DNA of 64,000 nucleotides, from positions 2,108,001-2,172,000 of the forward strand of contig NZ_CP115300.1 of assembly GCF_027625935.1 (NCBI RefSeq), written 5' to 3'. The stretch is from Streptomyces camelliae. GTDB lineage: Bacteria > Actinomycetota > Actinomycetes > Streptomycetales > Streptomycetaceae. Each line of letters opens with the position of its first letter. Positions within the stretch are counted from its first letter, which is position 1. Below, in pieces: positions 34,599-42,532 of the stretch. A program made the position numbers and the translations under genes. A model generated the notes under the pieces. It was not told the DNA's origin, did not search any database, and saw only the letters and a program-made list of their open reading frames with translations.

Positions 34599-35900
34599 GT
34601 GGTGAACCCGCCGATGAACGTGGCGCGCCTGGCCGCCGTGGACGTGGCGCAGGCGGCGCGGGTGCTGAGCGAGGTGCGCGAGGCCACGCTCGCCGGTCAC
34701 CGTGCGCGGATCGCGCCGCGGCCGGTGATCGAGCAGTCCTGGGGGCGCATGCTGCGCAGCGGCGTGGACCCGGACCACGACTTCCGGTCGGGGCTGCTGC
34801 CGTCGGACGAGATCCGGCGCCGACGTGAGGAGTCACCGCTGCGGCACGTCCTGTCGGTGCTGCGCGACGGTCTGCTCTCGGTCGCGGACATCGCCCAGCA
34901 CATCATGGTCGTCGCGGACGCCGACGGCCGCGTGCTGTGGCGGGAGGGGGCCACGCAGGTGCTGCGCAAGGCCGACGGTCTCGGCTTCGAACTCGGCGCG
35001 GACTGGCGGGAAGACGTCGTCGGCACCAACGGGGTGGGCACCCCGGCGGTCGTACGGCGGCCCGTGCAGGTGTTCGCCGGCGAGCACTTCGTCCGCTCGC
35101 ACGTCTCCTGGACCTGTACGGGTGCGCCGATCACCGATCCCAGGGACGGCCGGCTGATCGGTGTGGTGGATGTCAGCGGCCCGCTGGAGACGATGCATCC
35201 GGCGACGCTGGCCTGGGTGGACGCGGTGGCGAAGCTGGCGGAGGCACGGCTGCGGGAGCTGCATCTGGACTCGCTGGAGCGGCTGCGGTCGGTGGCGGCG
35301 CCGGTGCTGGCCCGGCTGGAGGGACAGGCGCTGGTGGTGGACCGGGACGGCTGGTCGGCGGCGGTGTCGGGGATGCCGTACGTACGGCGCGTCGCGCTGC
35401 CCAAGTCGCTGTCGCCGGGCCTGCGGTGGCTGCCGTCGCTGGGTTCGTGCGCGGTGGAGCCGCTGGCCGGTGGCTGGTTGCTGCGGGCGGCGCAGGAACC
35501 GCCGGCCACGGCCGCGCGGATCGTGCTGGATCTGGCGAAGGCGGGGCGCAGCACGCTGACGGTGACCGGGTCCGCGGGTGCCTGGTCGCGTGAACTCAGT
35601 CCCCGGCACGCCGAGTTGATCTTTCTGCTCGCCGAGCACCGCGCCGGCCGGAGCGCGGCGGCGCTCGCCGGGGATCTGTTCGGGGATTCTTCACGCACGG
35701 TGACGGTACGGGCCGAGATGTCGCGGATCCGGCGGTACCTCGGGGAACTCCTCCAGCATCGGCCGTATCGTTTCTGCGAGGACGTGGAGATCGACGTCCT
35801 GCTCCCCGACGACCCGCGTGACCTGCTGCCTTCTTCTACGGCGCCGGCGATCGCCCGCCGCCGGACGGCTCCGGAGGGCACCGGGTCCCCCGTTCTCTGA
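34599..35900 (+). CDS. GAF-domain helix-turn-helix transcriptional regulator
   Basis: 433 residues. The N-terminus (S-W-G-R-M-L-R-S-G-V-D-P) and GAF domain (about 75-220; D-V-V-G-T-N-G-V-G-T, V-S-W-T-C-T-G-A-P-I, G-V-V-D-V-S-G-P) match the sensor part of AcoR-type regulators. The sigma-54 AAA+ domain is absent and a C-terminal winged-helix-like region (R-H-A-E-L-I-F-L-L-A-E-H) follows. GGAGG lies 5 to 8 bases before two tandem GTG codons (34599, 34602); either may start. Likely senses a small metabolite. Confidence 0.85.
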   Translation: MVNPPMNVARLAAVDVAQAARVLSEVREATLAGHRARIAPRPVIEQSWGRMLRSGVDPDHDFRSGLLPSDEIRRRREESPLRHVLSVLRDGLLSVADIAQHIMVVADADGRVLWREGATQVLRKADGLGFELGADWREDVVGTNGVGTPAVVRRPVQVFAGEHFVRSHVSWTCTGAPITDPRDGRLIGVVDVSGPLETMHPATLAWVDAVAKLAEARLRELHLDSLERLRSVAAPVLARLEGQALVVDRDGWSAAVSGMPYVRRVALPKSLSPGLRWLPSLGSCAVEPLAGGWLLRAAQEPPATAARIVLDLAKAGRSTLTVTGSAGAWSRELSPRHAELIFLLAEHRAGRSAAALAGDLFGDSSRTVTVRAEMSRIRRYLGELLQHRPYRFCEDVEIDVLLPDDPRDLLPSSTAPAIARRRTAPEGTGSPVL

Positions 35901-36076
35901 GCGGAGTCTTCGGCACAAGTGCGGGGTATTCGCCCTGCGCGGGCCGTTACTGCCGTAGCATCCCTTCAGGGCTCCCCGGCTGTTGCACGCGTCAACCTAC
36001 AAACCAGCAGGCACAGTTGGACCGCCTCGGCCCCGGGCCGGCTCGGCGGCGAAGGAGCCCTGGAAGAGGGGACGAG

Positions 36077-37411
36077 ATGAAGCATCGCGGCAGACACCGG
36101 CGGCGCAGACGGGGCGCCGTGCTGCGCGCGGTCCTGACCGGCACCGCGCTGGCGCTCACCGCGACCGCCACCCTGATCAGCGCGTCCCAGGCCGATGTCA
36201 CCGACAGCCCCGGTGCGCTCAAGTCCCTCTCGTCCCCGGCGGACACCTCCCGGCTGCGGCTCCAGGAGCAGCTCGTCCCCGCCCGCGCCCTGGACCGGCT
36301 GTCCTCGGCGATGGGCACCCCGGTCGGCGTGGACGACGTACTGGCGAGCGCGGACCGCGACATGAGCGAGGCCGCCGGCTGCTCCTCGGGCGACCGCGCG
36401 TCCCTGCCCGTCTCCCCGTCCGCCGACCGCGCCTACTGCTGGGACCCGGCGGACGCCTCGGCCACGGACTGGCGGCCGGCGTCGGTGACCACCTCCGGGG
36501 ACGCCGACGACGACGGCCTGTGGGGCACACACCGGGTGGTCCTGGCCGGCTGGACCCACAGCGCCTCCACCGGACGCGCCGCCGAGCGGGGCCTCGCCCG
36601 GGTCGCCTTCGTGAACGCCGACGACCCCGCCCGCCTCACCTACCGCTGGGTGCTGCTGGTGCTGCCGGTGCGGGACGGCCAGGACTACCGTGGCCTGGCC
36701 TCCGGCATCTCGGGCATGGTCTGGTACCAGGACAAGCTGCTGGTCACCGCCGGGGCCGGCGGCGCCGAAGCGCTCTATGTCTACGACCTCGACCGCATCC
36801 AGCGCACCACGGTCGACGGGCCCGCGATCGGACGGGTCCCCGGCGGCTGGTCCGCGGACGGCTACCGGTACGTGATGCCCGCCGTCGGCTCCTACCGCTT
36901 CACCGCCGGCCGCTGCTCCGCCGCCGGCCCGCCCTGTCCCGGCGCACTCGCCCTGGACCGGAGCACCGTGCCCGACAGCCTGGTGGCGGCGGAGTGGACC
37001 GCGCCCGGCGCGGACCGTACGGCCCGGCTGTGGCGGTACGCGTTCGGCGCGGACCCCGAGCGCGGCGGACCGCTCGCCGCGGACGCCTCCGGGCAGGTCC
37101 CGGCGGTGGAGGCGTACCGGACCCGGGCGGCCGGGATCCGGGGCGTGCTGTCGTACCGGCGGCCCGGCGCCGACCATCCGTCCTGGTATGTGGGACACCT
37201 GCCCGGTTCTCGGGACGGACACGGCGGTCTGTGGCGCCAGGACGTCACGGCGGCGAAGGCGGCCCACTGCGGTGCGGACGCCTCGCACCGCTGCTGGGCC
37301 GAGGACGCGGGCTCCCTGTCGTACTGGCAGGCGACCGGCGAGGTGTGGTCGCTGTCGGACCGGATGCTGTTCTCGCTCCCGCTGGCCGAGCTGGACCGCT
37401 CACTGGGCTGA
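36077..37411 (+). CDS. Secreted hypothetical protein, propeller-like repeats
   Basis: 444 residues. A long, very basic n-region (K-H-R-G-R-H-R-R-R-R-R-G) precedes a hydrophobic signal core, so export is likely. The mature part contains W-D-P-A-D, S-G-M-V-W-Y-Q-D-K-L-L-V-T and Y-V-Y-D-L-D-R-I repeats suggestive of a beta-propeller, with six cysteines that could form disulfides. GAGGGG precedes the ATG. I do not recognise a functional family. Confidence 0.8.
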   Translation: MKHRGRHRRRRRGAVLRAVLTGTALALTATATLISASQADVTDSPGALKSLSSPADTSRLRLQEQLVPARALDRLSSAMGTPVGVDDVLASADRDMSEAAGCSSGDRASLPVSPSADRAYCWDPADASATDWRPASVTTSGDADDDGLWGTHRVVLAGWTHSASTGRAAERGLARVAFVNADDPARLTYRWVLLVLPVRDGQDYRGLASGISGMVWYQDKLLVTAGAGGAEALYVYDLDRIQRTTVDGPAIGRVPGGWSADGYRYVMPAVGSYRFTAGRCSAAGPPCPGALALDRSTVPDSLVAAEWTAPGADRTARLWRYAFGADPERGGPLAADASGQVPAVEAYRTRAAGIRGVLSYRRPGADHPSWYVGHLPGSRDGHGGLWRQDVTAAKAAHCGADASHRCWAEDAGSLSYWQATGEVWSLSDRMLFSLPLAELDRSLG

Positions 37412-37486
37412 GCCCGTACACCGGGCCGCATCCGGCGTGACCCGGTCGATCGACAGACCGGGCGGCGGGATGATTCCCTGGCCCGC

Positions 37487-38059
37487 ATGAGCAGCGTCCC
37501 CGTCACCACCTGGTCCCTGGAGCAGACCTCCCCGGTCGACCTTCTGCCCGCCGCCGCACCCGAGGGCGATGTACGGATCGTCCGCGCCGAGGTCCCCTCC
37601 CCCGAGCTCAGCCGCTTCCTGTACGCGTCGGTCGGCGGCGACCTCCGCTGGACCGACCGGCTGGGCTGGACGTACGCCCGGTGGCAGGAGTACCTGACGC
37701 GGCCGGGCGTGGAGACCTGGGTGGCCTACGACCGGGGCACGCCGGCCGGCTATGTGGAGCTGGAGGCGCAGGACGAGGGCGTGGTGGAGATCGTCTACTT
37801 CGGACTGCTCCCCGCCTTCCGCGGCCGGCGGATCGGCGGCCATCTGCTGTCGTACGGCACGGCCCGCGCCTGGGACCTGGCCGAGCGGTGGCCGGGGCGG
37901 GCGCCGACGAAGCGGGTGTGGCTGCACACGTGCAGCAAGGACGGCGAGTTCGCGATGGACAACTACCAGCGGCGCGGCTTCCGGCTGTTCGACACCAAGG
38001 TCGAGCTGGAGCGGGAGGTCGCGGCGCCGGGACCGTGGCCGGGGGCGTACCCCGCCTGA
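37487..38059 (+). CDS. GNAT-family N-acetyltransferase
   Basis: 190 residues. The acetyl-CoA binding core V-E-I-V-Y-F-G-L-L-P-A-F-R-G-R-R-I-G-G-H-L (Q/R-x-x-G-x-G/A-type motif) is clear, followed by N-Y-Q-R-R-G-F-R-L-F, the conserved motif B. Substrate unknown. It lies 75 bp after the secreted protein and just upstream of the sulfur operon, from which it appears transcriptionally separate. Confidence 0.88.
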   Translation: MSSVPVTTWSLEQTSPVDLLPAAAPEGDVRIVRAEVPSPELSRFLYASVGGDLRWTDRLGWTYARWQEYLTRPGVETWVAYDRGTPAGYVELEAQDEGVVEIVYFGLLPAFRGRRIGGHLLSYGTARAWDLAERWPGRAPTKRVWLHTCSKDGEFAMDNYQRRGFRLFDTKVELEREVAAPGPWPGAYPA

Positions 38060-38190
38060 GCCCGGCCGATGCCCCCGCATCCCCCGCATACCCCGCGCGA
38101 CCTGCCAGGACAAGCCTTCCGGCGGCACATGTGAGCGACGACACCCTCCGTCCACATTTCGGGACAAGGATGTCCACATGATGGATAAAG

Positions 38191-38205
38191 CTGGACTGTG
38201 TCCAG
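38191..38205. promoter_or_regulatory. Palindrome in the sulfur operon promoter region
   Basis: CTGGACTGTGTCCAG (two 6-bp arms, 3-bp spacer) lies 23 bp before the leader-peptide ATG, with further TGTCC copies at 38171 and 38200. It may be an operator for a sulfur regulator. Confidence 0.4.
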
Positions 38206-38227
38206 ATCGCCGTGACACGCTTCCGTC

Positions 38228-38311
38228 ATGTCTGGAACTGGAATTGCCTTGGTGAGTCGGCGGCACGTCGACCTCGGCCGCATGTCCAGCGCCATCTGTC
38301 CGGCGAGCTGA
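38228..38311 (+). CDS. Cysteine-containing leader peptide upstream of sulfite reductase
   Basis: A 27-codon ORF starting M-S-G-T-G-I-A-L-V-S-R-R-H-V-D-L and ending A-I-C-P-A-S, 125 bp before the sulfite reductase gene. Such short ORFs with R-R-H-V-D-L and a near-terminal cysteine occur upstream of sulfur genes in Streptomyces and are annotated as putative leader peptides. A cysteine codon three codons before the last residue suits ribosome-stalling control by Cys-tRNA. No Shine-Dalgarno sequence is visible, so it may be leaderless. Its regulatory mechanism is inference. Confidence 0.75.
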   Translation: MSGTGIALVSRRHVDLGRMSSAICPAS

Positions 38312-38351
38312 GCCCACCAGCACCGCCGCACTCCCCGTACCTGATTTCTGC

Positions 38352-38367
38352 CGCGCAATGATGCGCG
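38352..38367. promoter_or_regulatory. Hairpin between leader peptide and sulfite reductase gene
   Basis: CGCGCA and TGCGCG form a 6-bp stem with an ATGA loop, 40 bp after the leader stop and 70 bp before the cysI-type start. It is a candidate attenuator or anti-attenuator stem; GCATGCGCGCCCGTGCGC just downstream offers alternative pairing. Confidence 0.4.
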
Positions 38368-38436
38368 ACCATGCCCGCATGCGCGCCCGTGCGCAGGTCA
38401 GAGCCCCTTCCCGCCTGTCTTGAAGGACGTAGAACC

Positions 38437-40134
38437 ATGGCCGCCAGCCCACAGAACCCCGCCGCCTCAGCGCCCCGCCGCAAGGTGAGTCGTCACCGCG
38501 GTGAGGGTCAGTGGGCCGCGGGGCACTTCACCCCGCTCAACGGCAACGAGCAGGTCAAGAAGGACGATGACGGTCTCAATGTGCGGACGCGCATTGAGAC
38601 GATCTACTCCAAGCGCGGTTTCGACTCCATCGACCCGAGCGACCTGCGCGGCCGTATGCGCTGGTGGGGCCTCTACACCCAGCGCAAGCCCGGGATCGAC
38701 GGCGGCAAGACCGCGGTCCTGGAGCCGGAGGAGCTGGACGACAGCTACTTCATGCTGCGCGTGCGCATCGACGGCGGTGCGCTCACCACGGCGCAGCTGC
38801 GGGTGATCGGCGAGATCTCGCAGGAGTTCGCGCGCGGCACCGCGGACATCACCGACCGGCAGAACATCCAGTACCACTGGATCCGGATCGAGGACATGCC
38901 CGAGATCTGGGAGCGGCTGGAGGGCGTCGGCCTCTCCACGGTCACCGCCTGCGGTGACACCCCTCGTGTGATGATCGGCTCCCCGGTGGCGGGCATCGCC
39001 GAGGACGAGGTCATCGACGCCACCCCGGCGCTGGAGGAGATGAAGCGCCGGGTCCTGAACAACAAGGCGTACTCGAACCTCCCCCGCAAGTTCAAGACCG
39101 CGATCTCGGGCTCGCCGCTGCTGGACGTGGTGCACGAGATCAACGACATCGCGTTCGTCGGCGTACGGCACCCCGAGCACGGCCCCGGCTTCGACGTGTG
39201 GGTCGGCGGCGGGCTGTCCACCAACCCCAAGCTCGGTGTGCGGCTCGGTGCCTGGGTGTCGATCGACGAGGTTCCGGACGTCTACGAGGGCGTCATCTCG
39301 ATCTTCCGTGACTACGGTTACCGCCGGCTGCGCAACCGCGCCCGCCTGAAGTTCCTCGTCGCCGACTGGGGCGCGGAGAAGTTCCGGCAGGTGCTGGAGG
39401 ACGAGTACCTGGGGCGCACGCTGACCGACGGGCCCGCGCCCGAGCAGCCCGTGCAGCAGTGGCGCGACCACATCGGTGTGCACCGGCAGAAGGACGGCAG
39501 GTTCTACGTCGGTTTCGCGCCGCGGGTCGGCCGCGTCGACGGCGCCACGCTCACGAAGATCGCCGATCTGGCGGAGGCGCACGGCTCCGGGCGGGTCCGG
39601 ACCACCGTCGAGCAGAAGATGATCGTCCTCGACGTCGAGCAGGACAAGGTGGACTCGCTGGTCGACGGCCTGGAGGCGCTGGACCTCACCGCCCGGCCGT
39701 CCTCCTTCCGGCGCGGCACCATGGCGTGCACCGGCATCGAGTTCTGCAAGCTCGCCATCGTCGAGACCAAGCAGCGCGGCGCGCAGCTCATCGACGAACT
39801 GGAGCGCCGTCTGCCGGACTTCGACGAGCCGATCACGATCAATCTCAACGGCTGCCCGAACGCCTGCGCCCGTATCCAGGTCGCGGACATCGGTCTCAAG
39901 GGCCAGCTGGTCCTGAACGACCAGGGCGAGCAGGTCGAGGGTTACCAGGTGCACCTCGGCGGCGCGCTCGGTCTGGAGGCGGGCTTCGGCCGCAAGGTGC
40001 GCGGTCTGAAGGTCACCGCGGAGGAACTGCCCGACTACGTCGAGCGGGTGCTGAAGCGGTTCCGGGCGGAGCGCGCGGACGGTGAGCGGTTCGCCACCTG
40101 GGCCGCGCGGGCTTCCGAGGAGGCCCTGTCGTGA
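38437..40134 (+). CDS. cysI: Ferredoxin-dependent sulfite reductase (assimilatory)
   Basis: 565 residues from the ATG preceded by GAAGGA. The siroheme-[4Fe-4S] ligands are present: A-C-T-G-I-E-F-C (Cys431, Cys437) and N-G-C-P-N-A-C (Cys473, Cys477). M-R-W-W-G-L-Y-T-Q-R and T-A-C-G-D-T-P-R match the NirA-like actinobacterial sulfite reductases, so sulfite to sulfide is much more likely than nitrite reduction in this operon. It reduces sulfite made by the downstream APS reductase. Its stop overlaps the next start by 4 nt. Confidence 0.95.
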   Translation: MAASPQNPAASAPRRKVSRHRGEGQWAAGHFTPLNGNEQVKKDDDGLNVRTRIETIYSKRGFDSIDPSDLRGRMRWWGLYTQRKPGIDGGKTAVLEPEELDDSYFMLRVRIDGGALTTAQLRVIGEISQEFARGTADITDRQNIQYHWIRIEDMPEIWERLEGVGLSTVTACGDTPRVMIGSPVAGIAEDEVIDATPALEEMKRRVLNNKAYSNLPRKFKTAISGSPLLDVVHEINDIAFVGVRHPEHGPGFDVWVGGGLSTNPKLGVRLGAWVSIDEVPDVYEGVISIFRDYGYRRLRNRARLKFLVADWGAEKFRQVLEDEYLGRTLTDGPAPEQPVQQWRDHIGVHRQKDGRFYVGFAPRVGRVDGATLTKIADLAEAHGSGRVRTTVEQKMIVLDVEQDKVDSLVDGLEALDLTARPSSFRRGTMACTGIEFCKLAIVETKQRGAQLIDELERRLPDFDEPITINLNGCPNACARIQVADIGLKGQLVLNDQGEQVEGYQVHLGGALGLEAGFGRKVRGLKVTAEELPDYVERVLKRFRAERADGERFATWAARASEEALS

Positions 40135-40313
40135 GCGAGCGTGCCGCGCCGTTCTACTGCCCCTACTGCGGCGACGAGGACCTGCGTCCGAGCGAAGAGG
40201 GTCACGGCGCCTGGGAATGCGGGGCGTGCAACCGCGCATTCCAGCTGAAGTTCCTCGGGCTGCTCGCCCGGGGGCTTCGGCGAGCCGACAACGGAGGGGA
40301 CGAGCTGATATGA
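40131..40313 (+). CDS. Small zinc-ribbon-like protein of the sulfur operon
   Basis: 60 residues with two C-x-x-C pairs (Y-C-P-Y-C-G near 9-13 and E-C-G-A-C-N near 29-33) in a G-x-W-E-C-G-A-C-N-R-A-F context, a probable zinc ribbon or rubredoxin-like knuckle. It overlaps both neighbours by 4 nt (GTGA and ATGA), which argues for real translation and equal dosage with sulfite reductase and cysH. Its role is not established; an assembly, electron-transfer or regulatory part is possible. Confidence 0.82.
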   Translation: MSERAAPFYCPYCGDEDLRPSEEGHGAWECGACNRAFQLKFLGLLARGLRRADNGGDELI

Positions 40314-41023
40314 CGACGGCTCAGGAACAGCAGCGTACGGCCGAGGAGTTGAAGGCGCTCGCCGAGCAGGCGGGCCGCGATCTGGAGGACGCCTCCGCGC
40401 TGGAGATCCTCCAGTGGGCGGCGGAGACGTTCGGCAAGCGCTTCTGCGTGACCTCCTCGATGGAGGACGCGGTGGTGGCACACCTCGCGTCCCGCGCGAT
40501 GCCCGGCGTGGACGTCGTCTTCCTCGACACCGGTTACCACTTCCCGGAGACCATCGGCACCCGGGACGCCGTCGAGGCCGTGATGGACGTCAACGTCATC
40601 ACCCTCACCCCGCGGCAGACGGTCGCCGAGCAGGACGCCGAGTACGGCCCGAAGCTGCACGACCGCGATCCCGACCTGTGCTGCAAGCTGCGCAAGGTGC
40701 AGCCGCTGGAAGAGGGCCTCAAGGGCTACCAGGCCTGGGCGACCGGGCTGCGCCGCGACGAGTCCCCGACCCGGGCGAACACCCCGGTCGTCGGCTGGGA
40801 CGAGAAGCGACAGAAGGTCAAGATCTCCCCGATCGCCCGCTGGACGCAGGACGACGTGGACGCCTACGTCGCCGAACACGGCGTCCTGACCAACCCGTTG
40901 CTGATGGACGGCTATGCCTCCATCGGCTGCGCCCCGTGCACCCGCCGGGTCCTTGAGGGCGAGGACGCGCGCGCCGGCCGCTGGGCGGGCCGCGCCAAGA
41001 CCGAGTGCGGACTGCACGGATGA
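40310..41023 (+). CDS. cysH: Adenylyl-sulfate (APS/PAPS) reductase
   Basis: 237 residues. It has the paired cysteines C-C-K-L-R-K (Cys124, Cys125) and G-C-A-P-C (Cys207, Cys210) that bind a [4Fe-4S] cluster in APS-type reductases, plus the catalytic E-C-G-L-H near the C-terminus. It converts activated sulfate to sulfite for the upstream sulfite reductase. Both ends overlap neighbours (ATGA at 40310; its TGA is inside an in-frame ATGA at 41020). Confidence 0.95.
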   Translation: MTTAQEQQRTAEELKALAEQAGRDLEDASALEILQWAAETFGKRFCVTSSMEDAVVAHLASRAMPGVDVVFLDTGYHFPETIGTRDAVEAVMDVNVITLTPRQTVAEQDAEYGPKLHDRDPDLCCKLRKVQPLEEGLKGYQAWATGLRRDESPTRANTPVVGWDEKRQKVKISPIARWTQDDVDAYVAEHGVLTNPLLMDGYASIGCAPCTRRVLEGEDARAGRWAGRAKTECGLHG

Positions 41024-41052
41024 CGAACCATCAGACTCTTCAGGAGAACGAC

Positions 41053-41589
41053 GTGACCACCGGAGCCACCGTCTGGCTCACGGGTCTGCCGAGCGCCGGC
41101 AAGACCACCATCGCGTACGAGCTGGCCGGCCTGCTGCGCGCCGAGGGCCACCGCGTCGAGGTGCTCGACGGCGACGAGATCCGCGAGTTCATCTCGGCGG
41201 GCCTCGGCTTCAGCCGTGCGGACCGGCACACCAATGTGCAGCGCATCGGCTTCGTCGCCGAACTGCTCGCCCGCAACGGCGTCAAGGCGCTGGTGCCGGT
41301 GATCGCGCCGTACACGGACAGCCGGGAGGCGGTCCGCAAGCGGCACGACGAGAACGCCACGCCGTACCTGGAGATCCATGTGGCGACCCCGGTCGAGGTG
41401 TGCAGCGTGCGCGATGTGAAGGGGCTGTACGCCAAGCAGGCCGCGGGCGAGCTGAGCGGGCTGACGGGGGTCGACGACCCGTACGAGGAGCCTCAGACGC
41501 CTGATCTGCGGATCGAGTCGCAGAACCAGACCGTGCAGGAGTCGGCCGCGTCCGTCTATGCCCTGCTGAGCGAGAGGGGACTGGCATGA
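41053..41589 (+). CDS. cysC: Adenylyl-sulfate kinase
   Basis: 178 residues from the GTG with AGGAG 6 bases upstream; an in-frame ATG at 41020 overlapping the cysH stop is the alternative and would add 11 residues. P-loop G-L-P-S-A-G-K-T-T (11-19), then D-G-D-E-I-R-E-F and F-S-R-A-D-R-H-T-N-V-Q-R, the APS-binding segment. It phosphorylates APS to PAPS. Its presence with an Fe-S type CysH means both APS and PAPS can be made. Confidence 0.94.
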   Translation: MTTGATVWLTGLPSAGKTTIAYELAGLLRAEGHRVEVLDGDEIREFISAGLGFSRADRHTNVQRIGFVAELLARNGVKALVPVIAPYTDSREAVRKRHDENATPYLEIHVATPVEVCSVRDVKGLYAKQAAGELSGLTGVDDPYEEPQTPDLRIESQNQTVQESAASVYALLSERGLA

Positions 41590-42530
41590 CGACCGTCGCC
41601 GAGGCCGCGACCGGTGGGGAGGGTACGGCCACGCCGTACGCCCTGTCCCACCTGGACGCGCTGGAGTCCGAGGCCGTGCACATCTTCCGTGAGGTGGCGG
41701 GCGAGTTCGAGAACCCGGTGATCCTGTTCTCCGGTGGCAAGGACTCCATCGTCATGCTGCACCTGGCGCTGAAGGCGTTCGCGCCGGCCGCGGTCCCGTT
41801 CTCGCTGCTGCATGTGGACACGGGACACAACTTCCCCGAGGTTCTTGAGTACCGGGACCGTGTGGTGGCCGCCCATGGGCTGCGCCTGCATGTGGCCTCC
41901 GTGCAGGACTACATCGACCGCGGTGTGCTGAAGGAGCGTCCCGACGGCACGCGTAACCCGCTGCAGACGCTGCCGCTGACGGAGAAGATCCAGAGCGAGA
42001 AGTTCGACGCGGTCTTCGGCGGCGGACGCCGGGACGAGGAGAAGGCCCGCGCCAAGGAGCGGGTGTTCAGCCTGCGCGACGAGTTCTCCCAGTGGGACCC
42101 GCGCCGTCAGCGCCCCGAGCTGTGGAACCTGTACAACGGCCGGCACGCGCCCGGCGAGCACGTGCGGGTCTTCCCGCTGTCCAACTGGACCGAGCTGGAC
42201 GTGTGGCAGTACATCGCCCGGGAGGGCATCGAGCTGCCGCAGATCTACTTCGCGCACGAGCGTGAGGTGTTCGCCCGTAACGGCATGTGGCTGACCGCCG
42301 GCGAGTGGGGCGGCCCGAAGGACGGCGAGACGGTGGAGAAGCGCCAGGTCCGCTACCGGACCGTGGGCGACATGTCCTGCACGGGTGCCGTCGACTCCGA
42401 CGCGGCCACGCTGGACGCCGTGATCGCCGAGATCGCCGCCTCCCGGCTCACCGAGCGGGGCGCGACCCGCGCCGACGACAAGCTGTCCGAGGCCGCGATG
42501 GAAGACCGCAAGCGCGAGGGGTACTTCTAG
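41586..42530 (+). CDS. cysD: Sulfate adenylyltransferase subunit 2
   Basis: 314 residues. PP-loop S-G-G-K-D-S near residue 49, G-G-R-R-D-E-E-K-A-R-A-K-E-R and the C-terminal R-K-R-E-G-Y-F, all diagnostic of CysD. With CysN it adenylates sulfate to APS. Four-base ATGA overlap with cysC; two bases separate it from cysN. Confidence 0.96.
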   Translation: MTTVAEAATGGEGTATPYALSHLDALESEAVHIFREVAGEFENPVILFSGGKDSIVMLHLALKAFAPAAVPFSLLHVDTGHNFPEVLEYRDRVVAAHGLRLHVASVQDYIDRGVLKERPDGTRNPLQTLPLTEKIQSEKFDAVFGGGRRDEEKARAKERVFSLRDEFSQWDPRRQRPELWNLYNGRHAPGEHVRVFPLSNWTELDVWQYIAREGIELPQIYFAHEREVFARNGMWLTAGEWGGPKDGETVEKRQVRYRTVGDMSCTGAVDSDAATLDAVIAEIAASRLTERGATRADDKLSEAAMEDRKREGYF

Positions 42531-42532
42531 CC

